Shown here one piece after another: positions 35,301-44,765 of a stretch of 64,000 nucleotides of DNA. The DNA lies in the NCBI GenBank assembly GCA_013397075.1, contig VWZS01007621.1:86963-150962 (forward strand), read 5' to 3'. The DNA is from Rhabdornis inornatus (taxonomy: Eukaryota; Chordata; Aves; Passeriformes; Rhabdornithidae). Within the stretch, counting starts at the first letter, position 1. Each line of letters begins with the position of its first letter. Both the position numbers and the translations under genes were made by a program. The notes beneath the pieces are model-generated. The model did not search any database and had not been told where the DNA came from. It worked only from the letters and a program-made list of their open reading frames with translations.

Positions 35301-37838
35301 TTGAGGAGAATGCAAGATATTATTTCTTTAAATTTCTGTTGGTAGGTGGACTTGGAACAAAGTGAATCTGAAATACAAGGCTGAGCTCTATGCATAGAAA
35401 AAAAAAAGAGTTTTTTCCCTCTCTGGATATGCGTATTCTTCTCCACCCCACCCCAGCTCGAATCCTTCAAAGCCTGGAATGTCCTTGACAGTTTTCTGTG
35501 GGAAGGTTGGAGGGATAAGGGGGGGAAGGGGAGGAGAAGAGAGCCAGGGGGATGTTCCTGGCCAAGGTGGGTACTGGGAGAGGTTTGCAGCTCTGTCGCC
35601 TGCTTTGCTGTTGGACCTTTCCTTTGGACTCAAAGGAAGGCAGGGCCTTGACCTTAGATAATGTTCTGAACAGATAAATCCTATAAAGGAGAAATAATTG
35701 ATGCTGTAAAACTCCATTAGATTTCTGGGAACAAGAGAAATACCAAGTTCTGGCAAAGGAAGAGGTTTTTTCTTCCCCCTCACCCTTCCTTTATTTTCCA
35801 AGTGTTTTCTGATGCTTGCTTCTGACTAATATGCAATGTGATCTAATTCTGCTAAACTCCTTGGAACGCTTCCTTTGGATTCTCTCTGCATTGAAGGATG
35901 CTATCCAATTTCTCTGAAGAGCTGGATTTGAATGGATTACCTCACAATTAATGTGTCCCCTTTAAAAGCAGCAGGCCAGCAGGCTGTGTGCTCTGCTGCA
36001 AGACACTGAACTCAGAGGAAAGAGTTTTTAGGTTTTTTTTTTTTTTTTGGCTGATGCTCCTTTTTCCAACTGCTTACGTAAAATCAAGCAGATCTTCTCT
36101 ACAGAAAAATGTTAGATGCTGGGGTTTTGCCCTCATTGTTTTATGCTGCTTAGTTTTGTCCAGAATCGTTTTGGTATATATAAATATAAAAGTCAAGGAA
36201 ATGAAAAAGTTCCCTTCAAAACCCAATCTATATTTGTAACTTTAAAGGACACTGAATTGTATGATTGGACAGATGAAGCACATCTTGGCTGCAGAGCAAA
36301 AGAAGACAGATTTCAAACCAGAAGATGAAAACAATGTTTTGATTCAATACACAAATGTAAGTAACCAAAGTCCCAGCTCATGAGTGTTATCAGGTACAAG
36401 ATGCTCCTTACCAAACTCCCATTAGACAACATGTGTATTTACTTAATTTACTTAATTTACTTCCATTTTGCACCAAGCACCTCCAAACTCTGTTGAAGAC
36501 TATTTTCTCAAGCTGAAAAGGAACATGAGTACTTTTTATCTAGTGTCAGACACAAATCAGTGGGTGCTGGAGGAACTGGCACATTCTTTCCCCTCCCAAG
36601 AGGCCCAAATTTGGAACAAGACTTTTAGCTGATAATTAGCTTTGAGCTATCAGTTTCAGAAAATCAATTATCAGCTCTCCAGTTGCTGGGTGCTTTTTCC
36701 TCTCAGAATGGCAGGAGCATGGCAAAGCATCACAGGTACAGCATGAACATTTTGCTGCACAGTGTTGTCTCTCCAGTGAGTGTGTCTGCATCCCTAGGAG
36801 TAGCTAGGCTGGCTCACGTTAGGGAAAAGGGCAGGGAGGAGTAGGGAACAAACTCAGTGGGAAGAAGTGAGAGCATTCCCTGAATGCCTGCAGCCAGGTG
36901 GGAATGGGAGAAGTGCAGCAGTAGGACATAGAGTGTGGTACTCTGTGGTAAGGGTGAAAATCCCTGTATGGCTGTTAATTTGGATTTATAATTGTGACTC
37001 ACAAGAGGTTTTTAATCACACACCCCTTTAGTGGATCACTAAATTAAAAATCCAAGTTAAAATGTTCTATTCAGAACTGATATGAACTATAACTGAGTTG
37101 AGTATTTTCTTGCATCCATCTTTGCATCTTTGTGTGGCAAATAAAAAGAAATGTGTAAAATTATTAATTGGAGAATAAACTTTTACAACACATCGAGATT
37201 AATCAAAGTTAGTAACTGATGTTCAGCTTACGATGTGGAAGAAAGTAGATTACCTAATTCGTATTTACTTCTTTTTATTTTTATTAATCTAGGCTTGTGT
37301 TAAAGTGTGTGGCTATGTTAGAAAACAGGTGGAAAAGATTAGGAATTCCATGGATGGTAAGAATGTGGACACAGTTCTGATGGAGTTTGGGGTTCGTTTC
37401 CATCGCCTCATCTATGAGCACCTACAGCAATATTCCTACAGCTGCATGGGAGGAATGCTGGCCATTTGTGATGTGGCTGAGTACAGGAAGTGTGCCAAAG
37501 ACTTCAAGGTGAGCCTGTCATGAGGAGGGAGTGATGGTTGCAAATCCTCTCTCGGGAGGAAGAGTTTTGAAGATGTAGGTGGATATTCTAAGACTTCAAG
37601 CAACTCTAATTATTTCTGGTTTCTTTGCTTTGTTTCCCCTTTCTCACAGATTGCGCTGGTCTTACAGCTCTTTGATACCCTGCATGCACTTTGCAACCTT
37701 CTGGTTGTAGCCCCAGATAATTTGAAGCAGGTTTGCTCAGGAGAACAACTTGCTAACCTGGACAAGAACATCCTTCACTCCTTTGTCCAGCTGCGTGTCG
37801 ACTACAGGTCTGCTCGTCTGGCTCGCCACTTCAGCTGA
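14076..37838 (+). CDS. EXOC5: Exocyst complex component 5 (Sec10), complete, 18 exons
   Basis: EXOC5/Sec10 is a core subunit of the eight-protein exocyst, which tethers post-Golgi vesicles to the plasma membrane before SNARE fusion and also acts in ciliogenesis and epithelial polarity. Eighteen exons join in frame to 2124 nt: 707 codons plus stop, about one residue short of the human protein as I recall it. The start MATTAELFEEPFVADEYIER in a good Kozak context (GCGGCCATGG) and the end DYRSARLARHFS are family hallmarks. Residues about 40-110 form a long coiled coil (HIQELQVMDERIQRKVEKLE), followed by the helical-bundle rods of the CATCHR fold. Sixteen introns are GT-AG; intron 15 is GC-AG. 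Exon 6 has only 29 nt. No disabling change is seen. It is divergent from AP5M1 across a CpG island, which suggests housekeeping expression. Confidence 0.98.
14565..14893 (+). mobile_element. CR1 LINE fragment in EXOC5 intron 1
   Basis: Plus-oriented CR1 3' region with GACAGGACAGGGGGAATGGC, GGCTGCCCCTGGATCCCTGG, GGAGCAACCTGGGATAGTGG and a degenerate TTCTGTGATTCTGTGG tail. It begins about 460 bases after the EXOC5 donor. A short opposite-strand CR1-like piece (14515-14560) adjoins it. Confidence 0.9.
18594..18685 (+). CDS. EXOC5: EXOC5 exon 2
   Basis: 92 nt after acceptor TGTGGCCAG, with donor GTAAAA. Encodes EPFVADEYIERLAWRTPGGG through EAFDPK and two bases of an arginine codon. The glycine-rich linker reads SRGGEAF, apparently lacking one residue found in the mammalian protein. 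Confidence 0.97.
20862..21009 (+). CDS. EXOC5: EXOC5 exon 3
   Basis: 148 nt after acceptor TTCTAAATCAG, with donor GTAAAT. Encodes 49 residues from LLEEFVNHIQ to QKSNQ with a clear heptad pattern. This is the main coiled coil used in exocyst subcomplex pairing. Confidence 0.97.
21352..21546 (+). CDS. EXOC5: EXOC5 exon 4
   Basis: 195 nt, 65 whole codons, after acceptor TGTTCTCCAG, with donor GTAAGA. Encodes VAFQHFQELDEHISYVATKV to TNSEK, the end of the coiled coil and start of the helical rod. Confidence 0.97.
24131..24218 (+). repeat. T-rich low-complexity tract
   Basis: About 88 bases of T broken only by single G residues, in EXOC5 intron 4. It resembles a decayed reverse-strand poly(A), but no clear retroposon adjoins it. 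Confidence 0.9.
24690..25085 (-). mobile_element. CR1 LINE fragment in EXOC5 intron 4
   Basis: Reverse-oriented CR1: CCCTGGCACAACTTGAGGC, CCTGTCCCTGTTCCCTGGGA, GGGAGTTGTGCAGATCCACA and TTTTCTCCAGGCTGAGCCCC read in the order expected for the minus strand. It has lost the extreme 3' tail. Confidence 0.9.
25802..25866 (+). CDS. EXOC5: EXOC5 exon 5
   Basis: 65 nt after acceptor TTCTCACCAG, with donor GTAAAA. Encodes IKEAADIIQKLHLIAQELPF D and two bases of arginine. Confidence 0.97.
26312..26340 (+). CDS. EXOC5: EXOC5 exon 6 (29-nt microexon)
   Basis: After acceptor TTGTTAACAG; encodes the end of arginine, then FSEVKSKIA and one base of serine, with a perfect donor GTAAGT. At 29 nt it is at the microexon threshold. 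Skipping it would shift the frame. Confidence 0.95.
26488..26597 (+). CDS. EXOC5: EXOC5 exon 7 (starts with GTAAGT)
   Basis: 110 nt after acceptor CCTCTCCAG, with donor GTAAAA. Encodes the rest of serine, then KYHDLECQLIQEFTSAQRRG to LLHFK. Its first six bases are GTAAGT, so splicing from exon 6 rebuilds a strong 5' splice site at the junction. Confidence 0.96.
27093..27137 (+). CDS. EXOC5: EXOC5 exon 8
   Basis: 45 nt, 15 whole codons, after acceptor CCTTCCACAG, with donor GTAATG. Encodes GYSHCVDVYIKQCQE. Being a multiple of three, it could be skipped without a frameshift. Confidence 0.96.
27246..27386 (+). CDS. EXOC5: EXOC5 exon 9
   Basis: 141 nt, 47 codons, after acceptor CAATCCCTAG, with donor GTATTT. 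Encodes GAFLRNDVFEDAAILCQRVN to IFEVKLQ. The preceding intron is only 108 bases. Confidence 0.97.
28469..28551 (+). CDS. EXOC5: EXOC5 exon 10
   Basis: 83 nt after acceptor ATTTTGCAG, with donor GTATGT. Encodes SYVKDQLEEHRKSDAEQYLK NLYDLYT and two bases of arginine. Confidence 0.97.
28998..29207 (+). CDS. EXOC5: EXOC5 exon 11
   Basis: 210 nt after acceptor TTGCATAAAG, with donor GTAAGT. Encodes TTNLSSKLMEFNLGTDKQTF through KRSIGTG and two bases of glycine. Confidence 0.97.
30368..30515 (+). CDS. EXOC5: EXOC5 exon 12
   Basis: 148 nt after acceptor TTTGTTCCAG, with donor GTAAGT. Encodes IQDLKERLRQRTNLPLGPSI to AFERCHR. Confidence 0.97.
32313..32355 (+). repeat. (TTA)n microsatellite
   Basis: About 14 TTA/ATT units with two interruptions, in EXOC5 intron 12. 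Confidence 0.9.
32609..32717 (+). CDS. EXOC5: EXOC5 exon 13
   Basis: 109 nt after a T-rich tract and acceptor CTTTAAAG, with donor GTGAGT. Encodes LSDPSDLPKNAFRIFSMLVE to ALETGLA and one base of glycine. Confidence 0.97.
33402..33522 (+). CDS. EXOC5: EXOC5 exon 14
   Basis: 121 nt after acceptor TTTGCTTTAG, with donor GTACCT. Encodes IPSSDSKNANLYFLDVVHQA to FNDHLMPLI and two bases of serine. Confidence 0.97.
33930..34016 (+). CDS. EXOC5: EXOC5 exon 15 (GC donor)
   Basis: 87 nt after acceptor CTGTTGCAG. Encodes SSPKLSECLQKKKDIIEQME to DMGID and two bases of arginine. The exon ends AG before GCAAGT, a GC-type 5' splice site. Only this boundary joins in frame to TLNCMIGQMK in exon 16. Confidence 0.95.
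36248..36356 (+). CDS. EXOC5: EXOC5 exon 16
   Basis: 109 nt after acceptor CTTTAAAG, with donor GTAAGT. Encodes TLNCMIGQMKHILAAEQKKT DFKPEDENNVLIQYTN. Confidence 0.97.
37293..37508 (+). CDS. EXOC5: EXOC5 exon 17
   Basis: 216 nt, 72 codons, after acceptor TTAATCTAG, with donor GTGAGC. Encodes ACVKVCGYVRKQVEKIRNSM to YRKCAKDFK. Confidence 0.97.
37650..37838 (+). CDS. EXOC5: EXOC5 exon 18 (last coding exon)
   Basis: 189 nt after acceptor TTTCTCACAG. Encodes IALVLQLFDTLHALCNLLVV to SARLARHFS, then TGA at 37836-37838. The C-terminus is the highly conserved end of Sec10. Confidence 0.97.
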   Translation: MALVLQLFDTLHALCNLLVVAPDNLKQVCSGEQLANLDKNILHSFVQLRVDYRSARLARHFS

Positions 37839-39890
37839 GAGCATGGCAGGAAACCTTGCACCTTTGGGCAGCCTCAGTTGTTAGAAAGCACAGGGAATTA
37901 TTTCTTACCAACCTTGGGTTTAACTTTTGTGGGACAGTGACTGTTCAGGATAAAGCAGCAGCCTTATTTAAACCTGACCATGTAGAAGGCGAGCAGGTAA
38001 AAATCTGGATGATGTTTCATGTTAGCTCAAGTTCTCCCAGTGAAGAATTTCACAAATCTACTTGCTACTGAATTTTTTTATTTTTTTGATTGGAAACATG
38101 TTGGTGTTGGAGAGCAAATGGTGCATTGAAAGTATTTTAGTCTTCAATATTGAATTATCAGATACCATTTGTTAGACTTGAACTACAGAGCGTAGCGTAG
38201 GTAATGGATTACATAGAATAGACCAGTGTAAAAACATTCTTCATCAATTTTAATGACTTAGACTTCAGCACAGCTAATCATAATCAAATTATCTTTGATT
38301 GATGTTTCTAAGTCATTTCTTTCATTTAAAACTTATCCTGCTCAATGTAATTTCTTGCTCTAATTAATTAGCTTGGAATTTCTTTGAGATGTAGGAGTAA
38401 AACACTATCCCAGAAAGACATAATTTATTCATTGTGTAGCATTCTAAACAGAACTAAAGTGGTGAAAAGTTTTGGGTTTTGTTTTTTTTTCTTTTTTTTT
38501 TGGTTCTTTGGCTTTGATTTTTTTTTTTATGTAGTAGTCAAGGGCCCACTGGAATGTACTGGCATTGTATGATCTGACATTATTGTTTCTGTTTGATACC
38601 AGCACACTGAATTTTATATAGGCTCCTGAAGTAAATGCAGCTGCCTTGCCTAAGGCATCCTTATTACAAGTGAAGGTGCCCATTGTGGGGTTGCTATAAA
38701 AGAACTTTTTCTCCTGTCTTATTTTGTATGTAAATAAATTCGAATTGTAACAAAGTGAAATGATAAAATGTAGCCCAGTTTTTCCTATGCGGCAGGAATG
38801 GCTCCAGCAAAAGCCTAGAGTGGCAAATTCTTGTGCTGAAGAGAATTGATCCCCAGTGCCTGAGCAATATAAAATGTTGAAGTGTGTGAAAGCTGCTCTT
38901 CCACTGATCATAACTTTGATATTGTACAGAGGCTACTCTGTGTCTGTTGTGCTCCAGGGTTTATTCAGGAGCTCCTGGCATGGACCTACAATGTGCATAC
39001 AGTGAACTGAAGCAACAGCAGTGTTTGAAACATCTGGGGTGGCTTTTCCACAAGCAGCTGGAAATTGTTGTAAATAGGCCTTTTTTTTCAGAGTGGGCTC
39101 TTGTGGAAGCCAGGTTGGAACTGCAGTGGAACAAATCCTTTCTAACACGTTCCTTCTACTGTGGGCTCAGCACATTATGGAAACTTTTTTGTCACCCATC
39201 TGCAGAGCAGCATTTCTATCCATTCACTTTATGGATTGGTCAAAGAATTTTGTTTTCCTCTTCTGTTAATGAATTCCCAGGTGGGGTCAGTATTGACAAG
39301 ACTTGTTAGAACTTCTCTTGCTTAGCTGGGGTTCTCCTGCTTCATTTTGGATTTAGGGGAGCGTTCTGTCAGTAAACAAGGGAATGGATGCCAGCCTGGC
39401 TCACAGCATCCAGGGAATCTGGCTGCTCTGCTCTGTTCCTTGGCCATGGCAAAGCCACAAAGGGGTTTGGACACTGGAGGAGGCACCTGCTTGTACTGTT
39501 GCCATTTTTGTTCCAAAAGCTCTGATGTGAATTCAGATGATACCTCTCTGTTACCTCTGTACCTGAAAGCCAACAATTTTAAGGCTGTGGTTTTATGAAC
39601 CAATACAAAATCTTTCTACAAAAAAGAAAAACAAAAGTGTCAATTTGCTAACACTTCAGAACAGTGAACATCATCTTGAGATTGCAGATCACAGAAGTGC
39701 TTCAGAATTTGTTGTATGACTGTTTGAATTTTTTAAGGTTGTATGAAATGTATTTACCATATTCCCTGCTTTATTAGCTGTGTTTTCCATGCATATGCTC
39801 AGTGCAATATTTCCATTATGCCTGTTAACAGGAGGCAGCAAAAAGTAGGTGAACACTTAGGTATGTAAACTCTTCCTCAATAAAAAGAGT
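37839..39890 (+). promoter_or_regulatory. EXOC5: EXOC5 3' UTR with candidate poly(A) signals
   Basis: Two AATAAA hexamers are plausible ends: 38733-38738, about 900 bases past the stop, and 39879-39884 in an AT-rich setting. A third lies at 39985-39990. Sequence alone cannot say which is used. The T-rich tract near 38476-38532 lies inside the UTR. No other gene is visible. Confidence 0.5.
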
Positions 39891-42800
39891 TCCTTACAGA
39901 TACTTTTTTCCATTTCATTTCCATGTTCCTCAAAGGTATTTATACTCAATTGTATAAGCCCTTCTATTTAAAAGAAAAAAAAAGAATAAAAGTAATTTTA
40001 CTGACCAAATTTATCACTGGTGTGAGCTTTCTCCTTCCTTTAAAAAACCTCCCCATGCACACACTGAAAGTTTCTATTTCTGGAGAAGGCTGCATTGTCA
40101 GTAAGTTTATTTTATAATACAAGTTGGATTGGGATGGGGTGGGGGAGCTATAATTTTCACACATTTTTAAGTTTAGAGCTCTTATAGCATATAATTTAGA
40201 AAAATATTTCCAGTGGCTTATGAATGTAATAAAATAGTATCTAAAATACAAATATGCCTTTTAATGTTCATATAATGAGTTAAAGTATTGCCTGTCTAAT
40301 GTTCCCTCCTACAACATAGGCATTTATTTATCAGGCTGGCAGCCAAACCTGGGAGGGGGAGAGTGTGTGTGTGTAATTATGTTGTCTGCAATTGGTGAAA
40401 ATGGCTTTGCAGTAAAGTGTTGTAGGCTGGAAAAGAAGCTGTGTATTTTCCAAGTCCTGTAATTTATTAAGGTCATTTGCTATTCTGTTCTATTTGCATG
40501 TGCGCAGAGGGCAGGAAGGAATTCTGTAACAATCCTTTACAAATAATGCAAAAAAAAAAAGGGGAAACAGCACTGCTGGGAAATACAAGGTAGAGAAATA
40601 GAGGGTAAGAAGTGAAGAAGACATGAACTAAAAAAGGAAGTGGAGAAGGAGCAGTTTTACATGAAGAAGCACGTGAAGGAGGAGGTTCAAATAGGAATGA
40701 TGGAAACCTGACACACACATCAACCTGGGAGAAAAAGCAGGATTGGCATTGAATCTCCACAGCTATGTCCCACCCTGAAATGAAATGAAATCAGCCTCCA
40801 GAGGAGGGAGGCTGGCTAAAATACTTGGCTGTGGAGCTGTTCATTCATCTGGGGACTTGGATTCAGCAGGAGGAGAATCCAAACCCAGTGTGTGTCTGCT
40901 GGGAGGGACAGGGAGTGATGTGTGAGTCTGCAGTGAAAAGAAGGAGAATTTGCCAGAGCTGAGCTTGTTTATGATTCTCTTTGAAGACCAAAGTGAGCTG
41001 GAGGAAGGTGAGTGACTGCTGGATTTGCGGGTGGTGTGATGGCAGAGGGCAAGTCAGGCTGTCCTGGCTGTGTGTGGTAAGAGGACTTGGGTTGGATTTG
41101 GGGTTTGGTTTTATTTTCCTCTTCACAAAATCATTTTAATTCATTGATGATGTGATGGAGTGTTGCCTGAATTGACTGCTCTGTTTCTGTTGGAGATTCT
41201 GTGTCTTGCAAAGTGCCTTGGTGTGAGGGTGAGGCCCTTGAGTCCCTTCCTGGGCTGGGTACCTCTTGTCCTGTCTTTCAAAACACGAAGTTCCAGGTTT
41301 CTCAATCCAGTATGTGCATGGCAGGAAACATTCTCAGTTCTGGATGTCATGACAAACTCCAGAGCAGGACGTGGCTCTTTGGATTAAGTTTTCATTGCAG
41401 TAACTGTCTTGATTCAGATTAGCACTTGAGTTGAACCACTCATGAGCCAGGAAACCAGTCTGAGGCTATGATTTTTTTCTGTACTTAAGCAGATAGCTAA
41501 ATAATTGCTTGTCTAACTTTAAATGCAGGTAGCAGCCCTTAGCCTTTGCCCTTCGTATCCCAGGAGCAGCAGGGAGGACAAGCCAGCCACCAGCTCTCTT
41601 CTAGAGGACAACAGAAAGGTAGGAGCACCTTTCCTGTCCTCATGTTCTGCTGGATTTTGGTTTCTGGGCATTATTTCCTCCCCACCACCTCCTCTGTGGC
41701 AGCTGCAAATGGAGACAGATTTCTGTTTTCCTTCTGCATCAAGGCTAGTATGTTGTAAACTTTTTTTTTTTTCTCTCCTGGTGTTTCTACACCTGTTTTA
41801 AGGAGGAGAGGGAGGCAGATCTCCTGCCCAGTTACATTCACTTCTTTGCTTGTCTTTTTCCCCCCTCCATTCTAATTTCTTTTGGTGGTGGGAGATTTCT
41901 CTACCACATCTTCTGCTTCTGTTGGAGTGGGGAAGCAGCTGTGTTTGCCTGTCTTCTTTTCTCTTGTGTGGGGCACAGCCCTGTGTCAATAAAGCCCTCA
42001 CTGTGTGTGGAAACCTTGATTTCTACTTTATTCTGTAAGCTTTATGTCCCTGTGCCCTGTTTTCCTTTCAGATCTCAGAACTGCACTATCCCTTCCCCTC
42101 TGTTACCACTTTGCCAGAGAGGGAAAAATCTTTAACATTGCAGTGTGGCTTGTTGGAGACCCTGTACACATTATCTGGGCTTCTTCATCCATGTGGAGCT
42201 TGGTGGGAGAAGTGTAGCTCCCTTCCTCTTTATACCTCTGCCTTCCCCAAATTCTCTCATCTCTGCAGGTCTCTGTTTCCATCTCCTCTCTCCTGACCTG
42301 TACATTATATTGAAACTTCATGTAAGGGGCCAACCATGGGGGGAAAATTGTCAGATATCTCAGCTTTAACGTTTAGTTACTGTGCCAGGAAAGTAACGTG
42401 AAATGCAAAGCTGAGCCATTTCTGAAGAGTATCTTTGAGATCAGCTTAAATAAAAATTACTTTATTTGATACTTGATTGAAGTTTTCTTAGTAATTTATT
42501 TATTTGTAACTTCAGTTCATCCTGACACGGGATGAAACTAAATTTGAGGTTTGCTTGCAGCAGTCCCAAATCCTGCTCATCTGCAGTGCTGCTTTCCCTC
42601 TGTGGAGTGAGAAGACCTTGGAGCTGAGGCTGGAACACAGCTAAGCCAGAGGCTGTGGCAATTCCCACCCTCGCCATGCTTGCCTGTCCTGGTCCCAGCT
42701 GAACAGCTCATCCCTGCTGTGAGGGGCCAGCCCCATATTCTCTGCCTGCCCTGACCAGCCACCCCTTCAGCGAAAAACCTTTTCTTAATATCCAGTCTCC

Positions 42801-43610
42801 TTGTGGGGTCAGAGTTGTTCCATCCCACTCGTGTCATTTTAGAGCATGTGTGACCATCTCAGGAGAGCCACAGCTGTCATTGCTGGCTTGTTCTGCTGAT
42901 CTTCCAATGTGTGACATTCTTTGAAAGGTGATATTTTAAAATGTTTCTTCTTGAAGTCTTAAACCTCCTCTCTCACTGAAACCCGAGATCATCTGGAAGG
43001 CTGCTGAATCCAGAGCATGAAGGAAGAAGTGTTGGTTTGGGATCCCAGCATTGCAGCAGCAGTGGCTGCTGCTGAAATCTATGTTTTGTTATTCTCAGAC
43101 CTTGATTTAGCAAGGATGGAGGAGAGAACAGACCAAGAGGTGTTGGCCCTTTCCATTTTGTCCCCTTTGTGTGCACAGTGGGGCTCTGTAAGTTTTGAGG
43201 CTGTTTCTCCTCCCCAAAGGAGGCTGTTTGCACCACGCTCTTCCCTTGAAATTCCACTCTTCACCTTAACCCCACCTGATCTGTTCTCAGGACTGCCCTT
43301 GCCCCTCCCAGCCCCATCCCAAGGGTTTGTCCTGGCACAAAGGAGCCCTGGCAATGTCTTGGATGTACAGCTGCTTTTCCATCGGTCTGTTGGGGACAGG
43401 AGCTGTTGTGCTGTCAGGGGTTCAGCCTCATCAGGGTCCCCTCTTTGCTTCAAAAGAAAGAGACTGTGGAGAGAAGATGTGCCCAAAACCAATTCCAAGC
43501 TTCAGGTGTCAGGATAAACAGTTCAGGTTCACCTGGGTTGCAGATTGTGAGCCCTCCACTGATCTTTAACTGATGTTTGAGCACTGTGGAGAAGCCAGTG
43601 AACACGAGCT
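39891..43610. other. Intergenic sequence downstream of EXOC5
   Basis: No exon supported. An AATAAA at 41987-41992 is followed by a GT-rich element, a textbook poly(A) arrangement, but no transcript body can be assigned. A possible short reverse CR1 remnant lies near 42755-42835. Confidence 0.5.
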
Positions 43611-44140
43611 TGCATTTGAAACATTTTTATAACATCCATTTTACTGTAAACAATTCATTAAAATGACTTGCTAAGTCTTAGGCAAGTGGATTTTTGGAGG
43701 TTGCTCATTTTACTTATCCACCCAAAGTCAATTTGAGTATGAATATATAACATTTTACTCATAATAGCAAACAACTTCAGAGAAGAGACATTTATTCTAG
43801 AGGCAGAGATTCAAACTAGACAGCAATGATGCATTACAAATATATAATTATTTGCACTAATATTTGAGCAGGTGGAATGGATTAGTACATGGTCAACATT
43901 GCGCTGCTGATAACATGTATTTTTCTATATTAATATGTACTGTGCAACATGTATTAAAATTGTCAATAATTCATTTTAACAGAGATAGCAATATTTATAT
44001 TACTGTGTTCTGCAGACAGCGGAGTGAATTGTTAAAATGTGTAAAGCTGGGCTAGATTTAACCAAACTTTGTTTCCCAGCGTGTGTTGTTTTAATTTCTC
44101 ATTAAGAAAATAAAAAATAACACCTTTCAACCTAGAAAGA
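43610..44140. promoter_or_regulatory. Candidate conserved non-coding element
   Basis: A repeat-free AT-rich block of homeodomain-type ATTA/TAAT cores. It has one GGATTA (43879-43884), an E-box-like CAGGTG (43870-43875) and no open frame of note. Such blocks in the EXOC5-OTX2 interval are often deeply conserved enhancers. This is inferred from composition and synteny only. Confidence 0.3.
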
Positions 44141-44514
44141 TTCTTGCTCTTCCATGGAGTTTCTTATCCAAATTTAGGGATAAATGTTAGGGAAAAGCTT
44201 GAAATAAGATCTCCAAGACCCAGCCCAGCCCCTTGTGTAATAGGTGGATTCCTTCTGTGAATTTTCCTGAATTATATGGAGCTCAGGTGTTTTGTTTTGT
44301 TTTTTTTTTTCTATTTTTAAGACTTATTTTGTCTTCTGCTATGTTGCTTGTTGTTTTCCCTTCTTAATGCATTTTTGGAAGCCTCTGAGGGTAAAGTTAG
44401 TCTCTTTAACCAGTGAATGCATCTCCTTTTATAAAGAAGGATCAAGAGGAGACATTCTGGGATAAGCAGGAAATGCTCCATGGGGATGAGCCACTAAGTT
44501 TTAGAGGAATATCT

Positions 44515-44765
44515 TAAACTATCAGAGGGCAGGGCTAGGTTCAATATTAGGAAGAAATTCACCTCTGTGAGGGTGCTGAGGCACTGGCACAGGGTGCCCA
44601 GAGAAGCTGTGGCTGCCCCTGGATCCCTGGAAGTGTTCCAGGCCAGGTTGGACAGGGCTTGGAGCAACCTGGGATAGTGGAAGGTGTCCCTGCCATGGCA
44701 GAGGGTGGAGTGAGATGAGCTTTAAAGTCCCTTCCAACTAAAATAATCCTGTAATCTCAGATCAT
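44515..44765 (+). mobile_element. CR1 LINE fragment (3' end)
   Basis: Contains TTCAATATTAGGAAGAAATT, GGCACAGGGTGCCCAGAGAA, GGAGCAACCTGGGATAGTGG and a degenerate tail after CCCTTCCAACTAAAATAATC. Typical 5'-truncated avian CR1. Confidence 0.92.

Larger units (their letters stand above)
14103..37649 (+). other. EXOC5: EXOC5 introns 1-17, non-coding content
   Basis: Seventeen introns range from 108 bases (intron 8) to 4491 (intron 1) and 4255 (intron 4). Apart from two CR1 fragments (introns 1 and 4), a T/G tract (24131-24218) and a TTA microsatellite (32313-32355), they are AT-rich unique sequence. I saw no snoRNA, microRNA hairpin, tRNA or second gene, and no U12-type donor. Confidence 0.7.

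Noticed and set aside
43017..43517. 166-codon plus-strand open frame
   Set aside because: Overlaps an equally open minus-strand frame and shows no domain or conserved pattern.
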